Part shown: positions 1-11,031 of the stretch, piece by piece
Layout of the letters: every line of letters starts with the position of its first letter
Position numbering within the stretch: position 1 is the stretch's first letter
From: Pengzhenrongella sicca
GTDB taxonomy: Bacteria; Actinomycetota; Actinomycetes; Actinomycetales; Cellulomonadaceae
NCBI RefSeq assembly: GCF_017569225.1
Contig: NZ_CP071868.1
Location: 620,001-684,000 of the forward strand
Length of the DNA stretch: 64,000 nucleotides
Direction: 5' to 3'
Notes under the pieces: model-generated
The model's input: the letters and a program-made list of their open reading frames with translations, nothing else
Databases searched by the model: none
Told to the model about the DNA's origin: nothing
Translations under genes and position numbers: made by a program

Positions 1-464
1 TGCAGCCGGGCCCGCAGCGCGTCAGCGTCGGCCGCGGTGTGCAGCGTGACCGCGCCCGTCCAGCCGGGCGGCGCGATCGCGTGCGACCCGGTGGCGAGGA
101 TGACGGCGTCGGCCGGGAACTCGGCGTCGGCGGTGGTGATCCGGACGCCGGCGGCGCCGACGGCGAGGCCGGTCGCGGGGGAGGCGAGGCGGACGTCGTC
201 GGCGAGCGCGAGCACGTCGACGCCGAGCTCGCCGGTCAGCCAGGCGGGCTCGGCGCGCTCGAGCAGCTGCTTCGACAGCGGCGGGCGGTCGTACGGCGCG
301 AGGCCCTCGCTGCCGAGGAGCGTGAGGTGGCCGTCGAACCCGAGCGCGCGCAGCGCCGCGACGGACTGCGCCCCGGCGAGCCCGGCGCCGACCACGACGA
401 TCGAGCGGGGTGGGAGCCGCGGCACGCCCGCGTCGGGGCGGTCGGGTTCCGGTGGGACGGGCAC
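1..464 (-). CDS. FAD-dependent NAD(P)H:ferredoxin reductase family protein, 3' end cut by window edge
   Basis: This is the N-terminal part of a pyridine nucleotide-disulphide oxidoreductase fold protein, of the kind that passes electrons from NAD(P)H through FAD to a ferredoxin or rubredoxin. About 154 codons are visible. The FAD-binding dinucleotide motif IVVVGAGLAG lies near residues 22-31. The family motif YDRPPLSKQ follows, then AVILATGSHA, the second part of the FAD site. The GTG at 464 is chosen because TACCGT lies exactly six bases upstream, suggesting a leaderless mRNA; no Shine-Dalgarno sequence precedes it. The NAD(P)-binding half and C-terminus lie outside the window, so the electron acceptor cannot be inferred. 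It diverges from the DUF3017 gene. Confidence 0.85.
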   Translation of the reverse strand, partial: MPVPPEPDRPDAGVPRLPPRSIVVVGAGLAGAQSVAALRALGFDGHLTLLGSEGLAPYDRPPLSKQLLERAEPAWLTGELGVDVLALADDVRLASPATGLAVGAAGVRITTADAEFPADAVILATGSHAIAPPGWTGAVTLHTAADADALRARL

Positions 465-470
465 GGCGCA

Positions 471-476
471 ACGGTA
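471..476 (-). promoter_or_regulatory. -10 element for leaderless ferredoxin reductase mRNA
   Basis: Read on the minus strand the hexamer is TACCGT, followed by six bases and then the GTG start codon. No -35 or ribosome binding site is evident. Confidence 0.5.
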
Positions 477-500
477 GCCTGGCATGCAGGAGGCCGATCC

Positions 501-944
501 ATGCAGCAGGACCTGACGACGGGGCTCGCCGCGGCGAGCACCGCGGCGCACCGCGAGCCCGCGCGCGAGTCAGCGCGCGAGCCCGCGCGCGAGCCGGTGC
601 GCGAGGCGGTGGCGGAGCCCGCTCGCGAGCCCGTGCGCGAACCCGAGCCGGAGCTCGACGTGCGCGCGACCGCGCGCGCCTCGCTCGCGGCCGGCCGCAC
701 CCCGTCGCTGTGGTGGACGTGTACCGGGCTGGGGATCTCGCTGGCGCTCGTGCTGACCGTCGGCGTGGCGACCGGGGGCCTCGTGCTCGCAATCGGGCTC
801 GCGTGCGCCGGGCTGGCGCGCGCCGTGCTGCCGTCGCCCGGGCCGGTCGCGTTCACCGTGCGCTCGCGCGTGCTCGACGTCGCGGTCCTGCTGCTGCTCG
901 CGGTCGGCGTCGGCTTCCTGTCCCAGGTCATCCCGGTTCGCTAG
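501..944 (+). CDS. DUF3017 family small membrane protein
   Basis: A 147-residue protein of unknown function. The ATG at 501 follows a strong AGGAGG ribosome binding site (488-493). Residues 1-60 are hydrophilic and carry an irregular repeat of REPA/REPV units rich in Arg, Glu and Pro. The C-terminal part has about three hydrophobic segments separated by the family-like stretch RAVLPSPGPVAFTVRSRVLD. DUF3017 genes are often found beside folD and mdh in actinobacteria. Here mdh is 2.5 kb and folD 13 kb away, so the ancestral cluster appears rearranged. The family assignment is by recognition; no function is proposed. The charged N-terminal repeat is unusual for the family and probably strain-specific. 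Confidence 0.75.
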   Translation: MQQDLTTGLAAASTAAHREPARESAREPAREPVREAVAEPAREPVREPEPELDVRATARASLAAGRTPSLWWTCTGLGISLALVLTVGVATGGLVLAIGLACAGLARAVLPSPGPVAFTVRSRVLDVAVLLLLAVGVGFLSQVIPVR

Positions 945-953
945 AGCCACGCA

Positions 954-989
954 CGAACCGCCCGTCGCCGGGTGGCGACGGGCGGTTCG
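954..989. terminator. bidirectional hairpin terminator
   Basis: A perfect 16-bp stem (954-969 with 974-989) and a 4-base loop lie between the convergent DUF3017 and aquaporin genes. There is no T run, as is usual for high-GC actinobacterial terminators. Confidence 0.8.
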
Positions 990-1024
990 GGTGGTGCGTG
1001 GTGCGGTCGTGCGGGCCGAACGGC

Positions 1025-1981
1025 TCAGGCGGTGACCTGGTCCAGCTCGACCTCGTCCTCGTCGGCGAAGTCGTCGGCGAGATCGTCGGTCGGCTCCGAC
1101 GCGAACGCGCGGTAGGCGAGCCCGGCGATGAGCGCCCCGACCAGGGGCGCGACCCAGAAGACCCACAGCTGGCCGAGCGCGCCGCTGCCGGAGAACAGCG
1201 CCGCGGCGCTCGCCCGTGCGGGGTTGAGCGCGCCGTTGCTGATGGGGGCGGCGACGAGCAGCAGGACCGCGTAGCTGAACCCGACCGCGAACGGCGCGAG
1301 GGACCGCTGGGCGCGGTGGCTGGTGACCGCCAGGAAGATGCCGACGAGCACCGCGACGGCGATGACCTCGATGAGCAGCGCGGGGAGCAGGCCGAACGTG
1401 ACCTGGCCGGTCGACAGCAGCGAGAGCGGCGAGTGGGCGTCGAACCCGCTGGCGGTCGAGGCGAAGAACTGCTGCGTCGTCGTCTCCGTACCCGAGGCGA
1501 CCAGGGTCGGCAGCGCCGTCGGGATCGTCAGGTACAGCGCGGCCGCGGCGAGCGCCGCGCCGACGAGCTGCGCGAGCCAGTACGGCACGAGGTCGCGCCA
1601 CGTGAGCCGGCCCACGATCGCGGAGCCGAGGCTGATGGCCGGGTTGAAGTGGCCGCCCGAGACGTGCCCGAACGCGAGCATGCCCGCGGTCAGCGCGAGG
1701 CCGAACGCCAACGCGACGCCGAGCGTGCCGGCTCCCGAGAGCGTCGTGTAGAGCGCGACGCCGAGGCCGACGAGCACGAGCACGAACGAGCCGATCGCCT
1801 CGGCGCCGAGGCGCGCGAGCAGGGCGGGCGGCGCGGCGACGAGCACGACGTCGCCGGTCACCACCAGGACGTCGGCGGCCGGGACGGGCGTGGCATCGCT
1901 CACCGGTGGCGTGGGCACGTCCGGCGAGGCGGCAGTTACCCGTCCCGTGGTCGAGCTGAGGTCAGAGGTGTCCTTCGACAT
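1025..1981 (-). CDS. MIP/aquaporin family channel
   Basis: A 318-residue membrane channel for water, glycerol or other small neutral solutes. Both pore half-helix motifs are present: HFNPAIS in the first half and ALNPARA in the second, the latter following hydrophobic segments typical of six-helix aquaporins. The acidic C-terminus (EPTDDLADDFADEDEVE) and about 60 extra N-terminal residues make it longer than the usual 230-280. The ATG at 1981 is preceded by an AGGAC ribosome binding site; an upstream in-frame start at 2182 would overlap the icd promoter region. Water and glycerol selectivity cannot be separated from motifs alone. It is transcribed divergently from icd and ends at a hairpin shared with DUF3017. 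Confidence 0.85.
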   Translation of the reverse strand: MSKDTSDLSSTTGRVTAASPDVPTPPVSDATPVPAADVLVVTGDVVLVAAPPALLARLGAEAIGSFVLVLVGLGVALYTTLSGAGTLGVALAFGLALTAGMLAFGHVSGGHFNPAISLGSAIVGRLTWRDLVPYWLAQLVGAALAAAALYLTIPTALPTLVASGTETTTQQFFASTASGFDAHSPLSLLSTGQVTFGLLPALLIEVIAVAVLVGIFLAVTSHRAQRSLAPFAVGFSYAVLLLVAAPISNGALNPARASAAALFSGSGALGQLWVFWVAPLVGALIAGLAYRAFASEPTDDLADDFADEDEVELDQVTA

Positions 1982-2207
1982 GATCGTCCTGTCCTTGGTG
2001 AGTCGGACGCCGGCGGCGCCCCGGTGAGCATGCCGGTTCCACCTGGACGTCCGCTGTACGTCAGCCCAGCATGTCACTGTGCTCCGGGCTTGGCGCGGAC
2101 GGGCTCCAGCGAGATCCGTGGCCCGATGACGGGCCAGAATCTCTCGATGTCGAGTAATCTCCTCTTCGGTGCCCAGAACCACACTTCAGACCACAGGAGA
2201 TCGCCGG

Positions 2208-4458
<2,251 letters not shown>

Positions 4459-4472
4459 GCCCCACTAGCAGC

Positions 4473-4650
4473 GCGCACAACGTCGCACTCGGCGAACTGC
4501 GCTCCGCCGAGTGCGACGTTGTGCGCCCGCCCAGGCGCTGGCGTCCGCGACACCGTCGCACTCGGCGAACGGTGCCCCGCCGAGTGCGACGTTGTGCGCC
4601 CCGCCGCGCTGCCCCAGGCGCTGGCACCCGCCGCAACGTCGCACTCGGCG
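4473..4650. repeat. cluster of alternating inverted repeats (REP-like)
   Basis: Five copies of a unit built on AACGTCGCACTCGGCG occur in alternating orientation. A perfect 22-bp inverted pair is at 4473-4494 and 4505-4526, a second imperfect pair is near 4551-4567 and 4578-4599, and a lone copy is at 4633-4650. CCAGGCGCTGGC spacers repeat between them. The cluster fills the 240 bp between mdh and the DUF167 gene and could fold into two or three stacked hairpins. Confidence 0.85.
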
Positions 4651-4698
4651 AAGGGGGTGAGCGGGTAGCGTCCAGCCCGACGGGAACGGGGTGGGCGC

Positions 4699-4962
4699 AT
4701 GCGGATCGCGATCAGGGTCAAGCCGGGGTCGTCGCGCGCGAAGGTCGGCGGGCTGCACGGCGAGCGGCTCGTGGTCGCGGTGAACGCGCGCCCCGTCGAC
4801 GGCGAGGCGACCGAGGCCGCGCTGGCCGCGGTCGCGGACGCGTTCGGTGCGCGCCGCCGCGACGTGCGCCTGGTCTCCGGGGTCAAGGGCCGGGACAAGC
4901 TCGTCGAGCTCGACCCGGAACCCACGGACTGCGCCGACCGCCTCCGCGAGCTCCGCGGCTAA
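4699..4962 (+). CDS. DUF167 (YggU-like) family protein
   Basis: An 87-residue protein of the small DUF167/YggU family, which has a known alpha/beta fold but no settled function. Hallmarks are IRVKPGSSRAKVGG at the start, VAVNARPVDGEATEAAL in the middle and DVRLVSGVKGRDKLVEL near the end; the lysine- and glycine-containing loops are typical. The length is normal for the family. It stands alone between two repeat structures, with a 21-bp hairpin 23 bases after its stop. The upstream repeat cluster separates it from mdh, and I see no ribosome binding site beyond a G-rich GGGGTGGG stretch. Confidence 0.85.
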   Translation: MRIAIRVKPGSSRAKVGGLHGERLVVAVNARPVDGEATEAALAAVADAFGARRRDVRLVSGVKGRDKLVELDPEPTDCADRLRELRG

Positions 4963-4984
4963 CCCCTGCCCGACCCACCCACCA

Positions 4985-5039
4985 CCCGGTTTTCAGAGGT
5001 ATCGGTTCGGATTCTGCACCGATACCTCTGAAAACCGGG
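4985..5039. terminator. 21-bp perfect inverted repeat, probable terminator
   Basis: The arms 4985-5005 and 5019-5039 are perfectly complementary with a 13-base loop. The arm contains TTTTCAGAGGTATCGG, notably AT-rich for this genome. It lies just after the DUF167 gene and before the amylase promoter, so termination is the simplest role, but a 21-bp perfect stem is longer than needed. Confidence 0.65.
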
Positions 5040-5107
5040 CGAGGGCGGGGGCGGGGGTGGGGGCGAGGGCGGGGGTGGGCGGGGCACAGGGCGCGCGCAG
5101 CGGGGGC
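5040..5107 (+). other. G-rich tract with G-quadruplex potential
   Basis: At least seven runs of three to five G separated by one to four bases occur on the plus strand, including GCGGGGGCGGGGGTGGGGG. The run ends about 35 bp upstream of the CTTGC direct repeats of the amylase promoter. Confidence 0.5.
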
Positions 5108-5141
5108 ACAGCCGGTAGGGTGAAAACGCGGGTGAGAAACG

Positions 5142-5158
5142 CTTGCTGTAACTTGCGG
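5142..5158 (+). promoter_or_regulatory. amylase promoter region with CTTGC direct repeats
   Basis: CTTGCTG (5142-5148) and CTTGCGG (5152-5158) are direct repeats ten bases apart. They resemble the CTTGCAG repeats described for MalR-controlled amylase promoters in Streptomyces. TTGCTG and GTTACT (5165-5170), 16 bases apart, could be the -35 and -10. A 9-bp hairpin (5192-5200 with 5203-5211) lies in the leader just before the AAGGAG ribosome binding site. Confidence 0.5.
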
Positions 5159-5226
5159 CAACGCGTTACTGTCGGCTCACCCCGCCCACCGCCCGCACAT
5201 TGATGTGCGGGAACAAGGAGTCGACG

Positions 5227-8200
5227 ATGACCGCAGCTGCCGCCCCGCGAACCCTCTCCTGGCGTGCCTCGATCGCGATGGCCAGCGCCCTCGCCGTCGG
5301 CCTCGCCGGCGCCGCGCTCGCCGCGCCCCCGAGCGCGAGCGCCGCCGACGGCGACCGGACCTTCGCCCTCGTCGGCTCGCTCCAGTCCGAGCTCGGCTGC
5401 TCGGCCGACTGGCAACCCGAGTGCGCGGCGACCGAGCTCGCCGCCACGGGCGTCGAGGGCCGGTACGCCGCGGAGTTCGAGGTCCCGGCCGGCACCTACG
5501 AGTACAAGGTCGCGGTCAACGACACCTGGGACGAGGCCTACGGCGCCGGCGGCGGCGCCGACAACGCCCCGCTCGTGCTCGCCAGCGCGACGACCCTGCG
5601 GTTCACCTTCGACGACGGCACGCACCGCATCGCGGTCGCCCCGGTCGAGCTCACGGGCGGCTACACGCCCGCCGACGACGCGCTCGTCGCCGAGCCGGTG
5701 CGCCAGCCCGGCTCGGACGAGCAGTTCTACTTCGTCATGACCGACCGGTTCGCGAACGGCGACCCGACGAACGACTCGGGCGGGCTGACCGGCGACGCGC
5801 TGACCACGGGCTACGACCCCACGAACAAGGGCTTCTACAACGGCGGCGACCTCGCCGGGCTCGCGGCCAACCTCGACTACATCGAGGGCCTGGGCACGAC
5901 GGCGATCTGGCTCACGCCGTCGTTCACGAACCGGCCCGTCCAGGGCACCGGCGCGAACGCGTCCGCCGGCTACCACGGGTACTGGATCACCGACTTCACC
6001 CGGATCGACCCGCACCTGGGCACGAACGCCGAGCTCGAGGCCCTCATCGCGGACGCGCACGCGCGCGGCATCAAGGTCTACTTCGACATCATCACCAACC
6101 ACACCGCGGACGTCATCGACTACACCGAGGGCACCTACGACTACGTCGACCAGGCGACCTCGCCGTACCGCGACGCCGCCGGCACCGCCTTCGACCCGGC
6201 CACCTACGCGGGCACCGACACCTTCCCGGAGCTCGACGCGGCGTCGTCGTTCCCGTACACCCCGACCATCCCCGCCGCCGACACGACGATCAAGGTGCCC
6301 GCCTGGCTCAACGACCCGACGCTTTACCACAACCGCGGCAACTCGACCTGGGCGGGGGAGTCGGTCACCTACGGCGACTTCGACGGCCTGGACGACCTCA
6401 TGACCGAGCACCCGACCGTCGTCAACGGCTTCGTCGACGTCTACGACCAGTGGATCGACCTGGGCATCGACGGCTTCCGGATCGACACCGTCAAGCACGT
6501 CAACCTCGAGTTCTGGCAGCAGTGGACCACCCAGGTCCTCGACTACGCGCACGCCGCGGGCAAGCCCGACTTCTTCATGTTCGGCGAGGTCTACGACGCC
6601 GACGCGACCAAGACCAGCCCGTACGTCCGAAAGACCGACATGAGCGCGACGCTCGACTTCGCGTTCCAGGCCGGCGCGACCGGCTTCGCCCAGGGCTTCT
6701 CGGGCGAGGGCCTGTCGAAGCTGTTCGCGAGCGACGACCTCTACACGACCCCCGACTCGAGCGCGACCGCGATGCCGACCTTCCTCGGCAACCACGACAT
6801 GGGCCGGATCGGGTACCTGGTCAAGAGCGCGAGCAGTCCGCTCGCGCGGTCCGAGCTTGCGCACTCCCTGATGTACCTCACGCGCGGCCAGCCCGTCGTG
6901 TACTACGGCGACGAGCAGGGCTTCGTCGGGGACGGCGACCTCGGCGGCAAGGACAAGGACGCCCGCCAGTCGCTGTTCGCGAGCCAGGTGCCCGAGTTCG
7001 TGAACCAGGCGCTGCTGACCGGCGAGACCGCCGGCTCGGTCGACCGGTTCGACCCCGCCGCCCCGCTGTACGCGCACATCGCCGAGCTCGCCGCACTGCG
7101 CGAGTCCACCCCCGCGCTGTCCGAAGGCGCGCAGATCGAGCGGTTCGCGGATGCCTCGGCGTACGCGTTCTCCCGCGTCGACCCGACCGAGCGCGTCGAG
7201 CACCTCGTCGCGCTCAACAACTCCGACGCCGCGCGCGAGCTCACGCTCACGACCCTCACCCCGGGCGCGACGTACGCCGTGCTCTACGGCGACGCCGCCC
7301 CGGTGACTGCCGACGCCGCGGGCCAGGTCACGCTCACCGTGCCGGCGCTCGACGCGGTCGTGCTCGTCGCGGACGCCCCGGTCGCGGCGCCCGCCGCCGC
7401 CGGGCCACTGACGATCGCCGCCCCGACGGCCGGCGCCGCCGTCGACGGCGTCGCGCCGATCTCGGCCGACGTGGACGAGAACGTCTGGCAGCAGACCAGC
7501 TTCTCCTACCGCGCCGTGGGCGGCACCGACTGGACGCCGCTCGGCACGGCAGAGACCGGCGACCCGCGGGTCTTCCACGACGTCACCGACCTCGCCCCGG
7601 GCACGCTCCTCGAGTACCGGGCGGTCGCGGTCGACGCGGCCGGCAACAAGGCGGCGGCCTCGACCTACGCGAGCGTCGGGATCGCCGTCGACGGCGTCGT
7701 CCCGGTCCCACCCGTGGACGAGGGCCCGACGACCGTGACCGTCGCGGGCGACTTCAACTCCGAGCTGGGCTGCGCGAGCGACTGGATGCCGCTGTGCGAG
7801 AGCGCCCAGCTCGCCAAGCGGGCCGACGGCGCGTGGTCCGGCGCGTTCGACCTGCCCGCCGGCACCTACCAGTACAAGATCGCGATCGACGGCAGCTGGG
7901 ACGTCAACTACGGCGCCGGTGGCGTCGCGGGCGGCGACAACGTGACCTTCACCCACGCCGGCGGCCCGATCACGTTCTTCTACGACCCCGTGACGCACTA
8001 CTTCACGTCGACCTCGCAGGGCCCGATCCTCACGCTGCCCGGCAGCGCGCAGAGCGAGCTCGGCTGCCCGGGCGACTGGCAGCCGGACTGCCTCGCGGCG
8101 TGGCTGCAGGACCCGGACGGCGACGGCGTGGCCACCTTCACGACCGACACGATCCCGACCGGCAGCTACGAGGTGAAGGTCGCGCACAACCTCGGCTGGG

Positions 8201-11025
8201 ACGAGAACTACGGCGCCGACGGCGTCCTCAACGGCGCCAACATCGCCTACAGCGCGACGACGGGCGAGCCGATCACGTTCAGCTACGACCTGGCGACGCA
8301 CCTGCTGACGATCGATTCGGCGCAGCCGCAGCTGCCCGGGCTCGGCGAGGCGCGCGCGCAGTGGATCGACGCGGGCACGATCGCCTGGCCCGCGGCGTGG
8401 ATCCCCGCCGCGACCGATCCCACGACCCTGTCGTGGACGCTGCACTCGGCGCCCGACGGGTCGCTCGAGGTGACGGACGGCGCCGTCGTCGGCGGCACCT
8501 CGCTCGACCTCGCGCTCGACCCCGCGGGGCTCACCGCCGCGCAGCTGGCCCGGTTCCCCGCGCTCGAGGGCTCCGTCGCGCTGACGGTCCCGAGCGCGGA
8601 CCGCGCCGCGGTCGAGGCGCTGCTGACGGGCGAGCTGCTCGTCGCCCAGTACGGCCCGGACGGCACCGCGTCGACGGGAGCCGCGCAGGCGATCACCGGG
8701 GTGCAGATCCCCGGCGTCGTCGACGACCTGTTCGCCGCCGACGCCGCCGACGCCCGCCTGGGCGCGACGTGGCGCGGCGGCCGACCCAGGCTCGCGCTGT
8801 GGGCGCCGACGGCCCAGCAGGTGACCCTGCTGCGCTGGCCCGGCGACGTCGCGGCCGAGCCGCAGCGGGTGCCGATGACGCGGCGCGCCGACGGCTCGTG
8901 GACCGTGCGCGGGGCGAGGTCGTGGGCGGGCGACGCCTACCGGTACGAGGTCACGGTGTACGCGCCCACGACCGACGCGGTCGAGGTCAACCAGGTCACC
9001 GACCCGTACTCGGTCGCCCTGACCACGAACTCGACGCACTCGGTGCTCGTCGACCTCGCCGACCGGGCCTTCCGGCCGCGGTCCTGGGAGCGCGCGAAGC
9101 AGCCAGTGGTCCGGCCGGTCGACCAGACCATCTACGAGCTGCACGTGCGGGACTTCTCGATCAACGACCAGACCGTCCCGGCCCAGCTGCGGGGCACCTA
9201 CGGGGCGTTCGCCGCGAACGGGTCGGGCCGGGCGCACCTGCGCGAGCTCGCCGACGCGGGCCTGACGACGGTGCACCTGCTGCCGACGTTCGACATCGCG
9301 ACGATCGAGGAGGACCGCGCCGCGCAGGCGGTGCCCGCGGGCGACCTCGCGTCGTACGCGCCGGACTCGACCGAGCAGCAGGCCGCCGTCGCGGCGGTCG
9401 CCGACACCGACGGCTTCAACTGGGGCTACGACCCGCTGCACTTCTCCACGCCGGAGGGCTCGTACGCGGTCAACCCCGAGGGCGGGGCGCGCATCGCCGA
9501 GTTCCGCACCATGGTCGGCGCGCTGCACGCGGACGGGCTCCAGGTCGTGCTCGACCAGGTGTTCAACCACACCGCGGCGAGCGGGCAGGACCCGAAGTCG
9601 ATCCTCGACCGCGTCGTGCCGGGGTACTACCACCGGCTCAACGCCGCCGGGGCCGTCGAGACCTCGACGTGCTGCCAGAACGTGGCGACCGAGCACGCGA
9701 TGGCCGAGAAGCTCATGGTCGACTCCGTCGTGCTCTGGGCCCGCGACTACAAGGTGGACGGCTTCCGGTTCGACCTCATGGGGCACCACTCGGTCGCCAC
9801 GATGCTCGCGGTGCGGTCGGCGCTCGACGAGCTCACGGTCCGGCGCGACGGCGTGAACGGCAAGGCCGTGTACCTGTACGGCGAGGGCTGGAACTTCGGC
9901 GAGGTCGCGGACAACGCGCTGTTCACGCAGGCCACGCAGGGCCAGCTCGGAGGGACGGGCATCGGCACCTTCAGCGACCGCCTGCGCGACGGCGTGCGCG
10001 GCGGTGGCCCGTTCGACGAGGACCCGCGCATCCAGGGCTTCGGCAGCGGCGGGTACACCGACGCGAACGGCGTCGCGGCGAACGGCACCGAGGCCGAGCA
10101 GCTCGCGCGCGTCCAGCACGACGGCGACCTCGTGCGCCTCGGGCTGGCCGGCAACCTGCGCGGGTTCTCGTTCCAGACGGCCGACGGCGCGATCAGCACG
10201 GGCGCGGAGATCGACTACAACGGCCAGCCGGCCGGGTACGCCGACTCGCCCGAGGAGGTCATCACCTACGTCGACGCGCACGACAACGAGACCCTGTTCG
10301 ACTCGCTGACGTACAAGCTCCCGGTCGCCACGTCGATGGCGGACCGGGTTCGGATGAACACGGTCTCGCTCGCGACGACTGCGCTCGCGCAGACGCCGTC
10401 GTTCTGGCACGCGGGCGCCGACCTGCTGCGGAGCAAGTCGCTGGACCGCAACAGCTATAACTCCGGCGACTGGTTCAACGCGCTGGACTTCACCGGCCAG
10501 GACAACGGCTTCGGCCGCGGCCTGCCGCCGGCGCCGGACAACGAGGCGAAGTGGCCGATCCAGGGGCCGCTGCTCGCGAACCCGGCGCTCAAGCCGGCCG
10601 CCACGGACATCGGCGCCGCGTCCGCGGCCGCCGAGGACCTGCTGCGGCTGCGGTTCTCCACGCCGCTGTTCCGCCTCGGCAGCGCCGGGCTCATCGAGCA
10701 GAAGGTCTCGTTCCCGGGCAGCGGGCCGGACGCGGACCCGGGCGTCGTCGTCATGCGGATCGACGACACGGCGGGCCGGGACGTCGACCGCCGGCTTGAC
10801 GGGGTCCTCACCGTCATCAACGCGAGCGACGGGCCGACGACGCAGCGCGTCCCGGCGCTCGCGGGCCACGACCTCGACCTGTCCCGCGTACAGGCGCGCG
10901 GGAGTGACGGCGTCGTCCGCACGACGACGTGGGACGAGGCGACGGGTGAGGTCACCGTCCCGGCGCGCACAGTCGCCGTGCTCGTCGAGAAGGAGTCGCA
11001 CCGCCACTCGTGGTGGCCCTGGTAG
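5227..11025 (+). CDS. secreted bifunctional alpha-amylase/pullulanase
   Basis: A 1932-residue extracellular starch-degrading enzyme with two GH13 catalytic modules. A signal peptide spans about residues 1-41. A starch-associated X25-type module follows, then GH13 module 1 (about 165-700) with catalytic Asp420, Glu454 and Asp524 in GFRIDTVKH, FGEVYD and GNHDM. An Ig-like linker and two more X25 modules (about 837-1035) lead to pullulanase N2 and CBM48-like domains (about 1040-1290). The second GH13 module, pullulanase-like, has NWGYDP, GFRFDLMGHH (Asp1516), YGEGWNFG (Glu1553) and DAHDNET (Asp1686). Together they should cut alpha-1,4 and alpha-1,6 bonds. The ATG at 5227 follows AAGGAG. The protein ends in HSWWPW. 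All six expected catalytic residues are present, so both modules look active. Confidence 0.93.
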   Translation: MTAAAAPRTLSWRASIAMASALAVGLAGAALAAPPSASAADGDRTFALVGSLQSELGCSADWQPECAATELAATGVEGRYAAEFEVPAGTYEYKVAVNDTWDEAYGAGGGADNAPLVLASATTLRFTFDDGTHRIAVAPVELTGGYTPADDALVAEPVRQPGSDEQFYFVMTDRFANGDPTNDSGGLTGDALTTGYDPTNKGFYNGGDLAGLAANLDYIEGLGTTAIWLTPSFTNRPVQGTGANASAGYHGYWITDFTRIDPHLGTNAELEALIADAHARGIKVYFDIITNHTADVIDYTEGTYDYVDQATSPYRDAAGTAFDPATYAGTDTFPELDAASSFPYTPTIPAADTTIKVPAWLNDPTLYHNRGNSTWAGESVTYGDFDGLDDLMTEHPTVVNGFVDVYDQWIDLGIDGFRIDTVKHVNLEFWQQWTTQVLDYAHAAGKPDFFMFGEVYDADATKTSPYVRKTDMSATLDFAFQAGATGFAQGFSGEGLSKLFASDDLYTTPDSSATAMPTFLGNHDMGRIGYLVKSASSPLARSELAHSLMYLTRGQPVVYYGDEQGFVGDGDLGGKDKDARQSLFASQVPEFVNQALLTGETAGSVDRFDPAAPLYAHIAELAALRESTPALSEGAQIERFADASAYAFSRVDPTERVEHLVALNNSDAARELTLTTLTPGATYAVLYGDAAPVTADAAGQVTLTVPALDAVVLVADAPVAAPAAAGPLTIAAPTAGAAVDGVAPISADVDENVWQQTSFSYRAVGGTDWTPLGTAETGDPRVFHDVTDLAPGTLLEYRAVAVDAAGNKAAASTYASVGIAVDGVVPVPPVDEGPTTVTVAGDFNSELGCASDWMPLCESAQLAKRADGAWSGAFDLPAGTYQYKIAIDGSWDVNYGAGGVAGGDNVTFTHAGGPITFFYDPVTHYFTSTSQGPILTLPGSAQSELGCPGDWQPDCLAAWLQDPDGDGVATFTTDTIPTGSYEVKVAHNLGWDENYGADGVLNGANIAYSATTGEPITFSYDLATHLLTIDSAQPQLPGLGEARAQWIDAGTIAWPAAWIPAATDPTTLSWTLHSAPDGSLEVTDGAVVGGTSLDLALDPAGLTAAQLARFPALEGSVALTVPSADRAAVEALLTGELLVAQYGPDGTASTGAAQAITGVQIPGVVDDLFAADAADARLGATWRGGRPRLALWAPTAQQVTLLRWPGDVAAEPQRVPMTRRADGSWTVRGARSWAGDAYRYEVTVYAPTTDAVEVNQVTDPYSVALTTNSTHSVLVDLADRAFRPRSWERAKQPVVRPVDQTIYELHVRDFSINDQTVPAQLRGTYGAFAANGSGRAHLRELADAGLTTVHLLPTFDIATIEEDRAAQAVPAGDLASYAPDSTEQQAAVAAVADTDGFNWGYDPLHFSTPEGSYAVNPEGGARIAEFRTMVGALHADGLQVVLDQVFNHTAASGQDPKSILDRVVPGYYHRLNAAGAVETSTCCQNVATEHAMAEKLMVDSVVLWARDYKVDGFRFDLMGHHSVATMLAVRSALDELTVRRDGVNGKAVYLYGEGWNFGEVADNALFTQATQGQLGGTGIGTFSDRLRDGVRGGGPFDEDPRIQGFGSGGYTDANGVAANGTEAEQLARVQHDGDLVRLGLAGNLRGFSFQTADGAISTGAEIDYNGQPAGYADSPEEVITYVDAHDNETLFDSLTYKLPVATSMADRVRMNTVSLATTALAQTPSFWHAGADLLRSKSLDRNSYNSGDWFNALDFTGQDNGFGRGLPPAPDNEAKWPIQGPLLANPALKPAATDIGAASAAAEDLLRLRFSTPLFRLGSAGLIEQKVSFPGSGPDADPGVVVMRIDDTAGRDVDRRLDGVLTVINASDGPTTQRVPALAGHDLDLSRVQARGSDGVVRTTTWDEATGEVTVPARTVAVLVEKESHRHSWWPW

Positions 11026-11031
11026 GGCTTC

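Noticed and set aside
4993-11007. Minus-strand open frame of about 2000 codons opposite the amylase/pullulanase gene
   Set aside because: It is a shadow of the extreme third-position G/C bias: the residues are almost only Arg, Val, Gly, Ala and Asp, no domain is recognisable, and the plus-strand frame has complete GH13 motifs.
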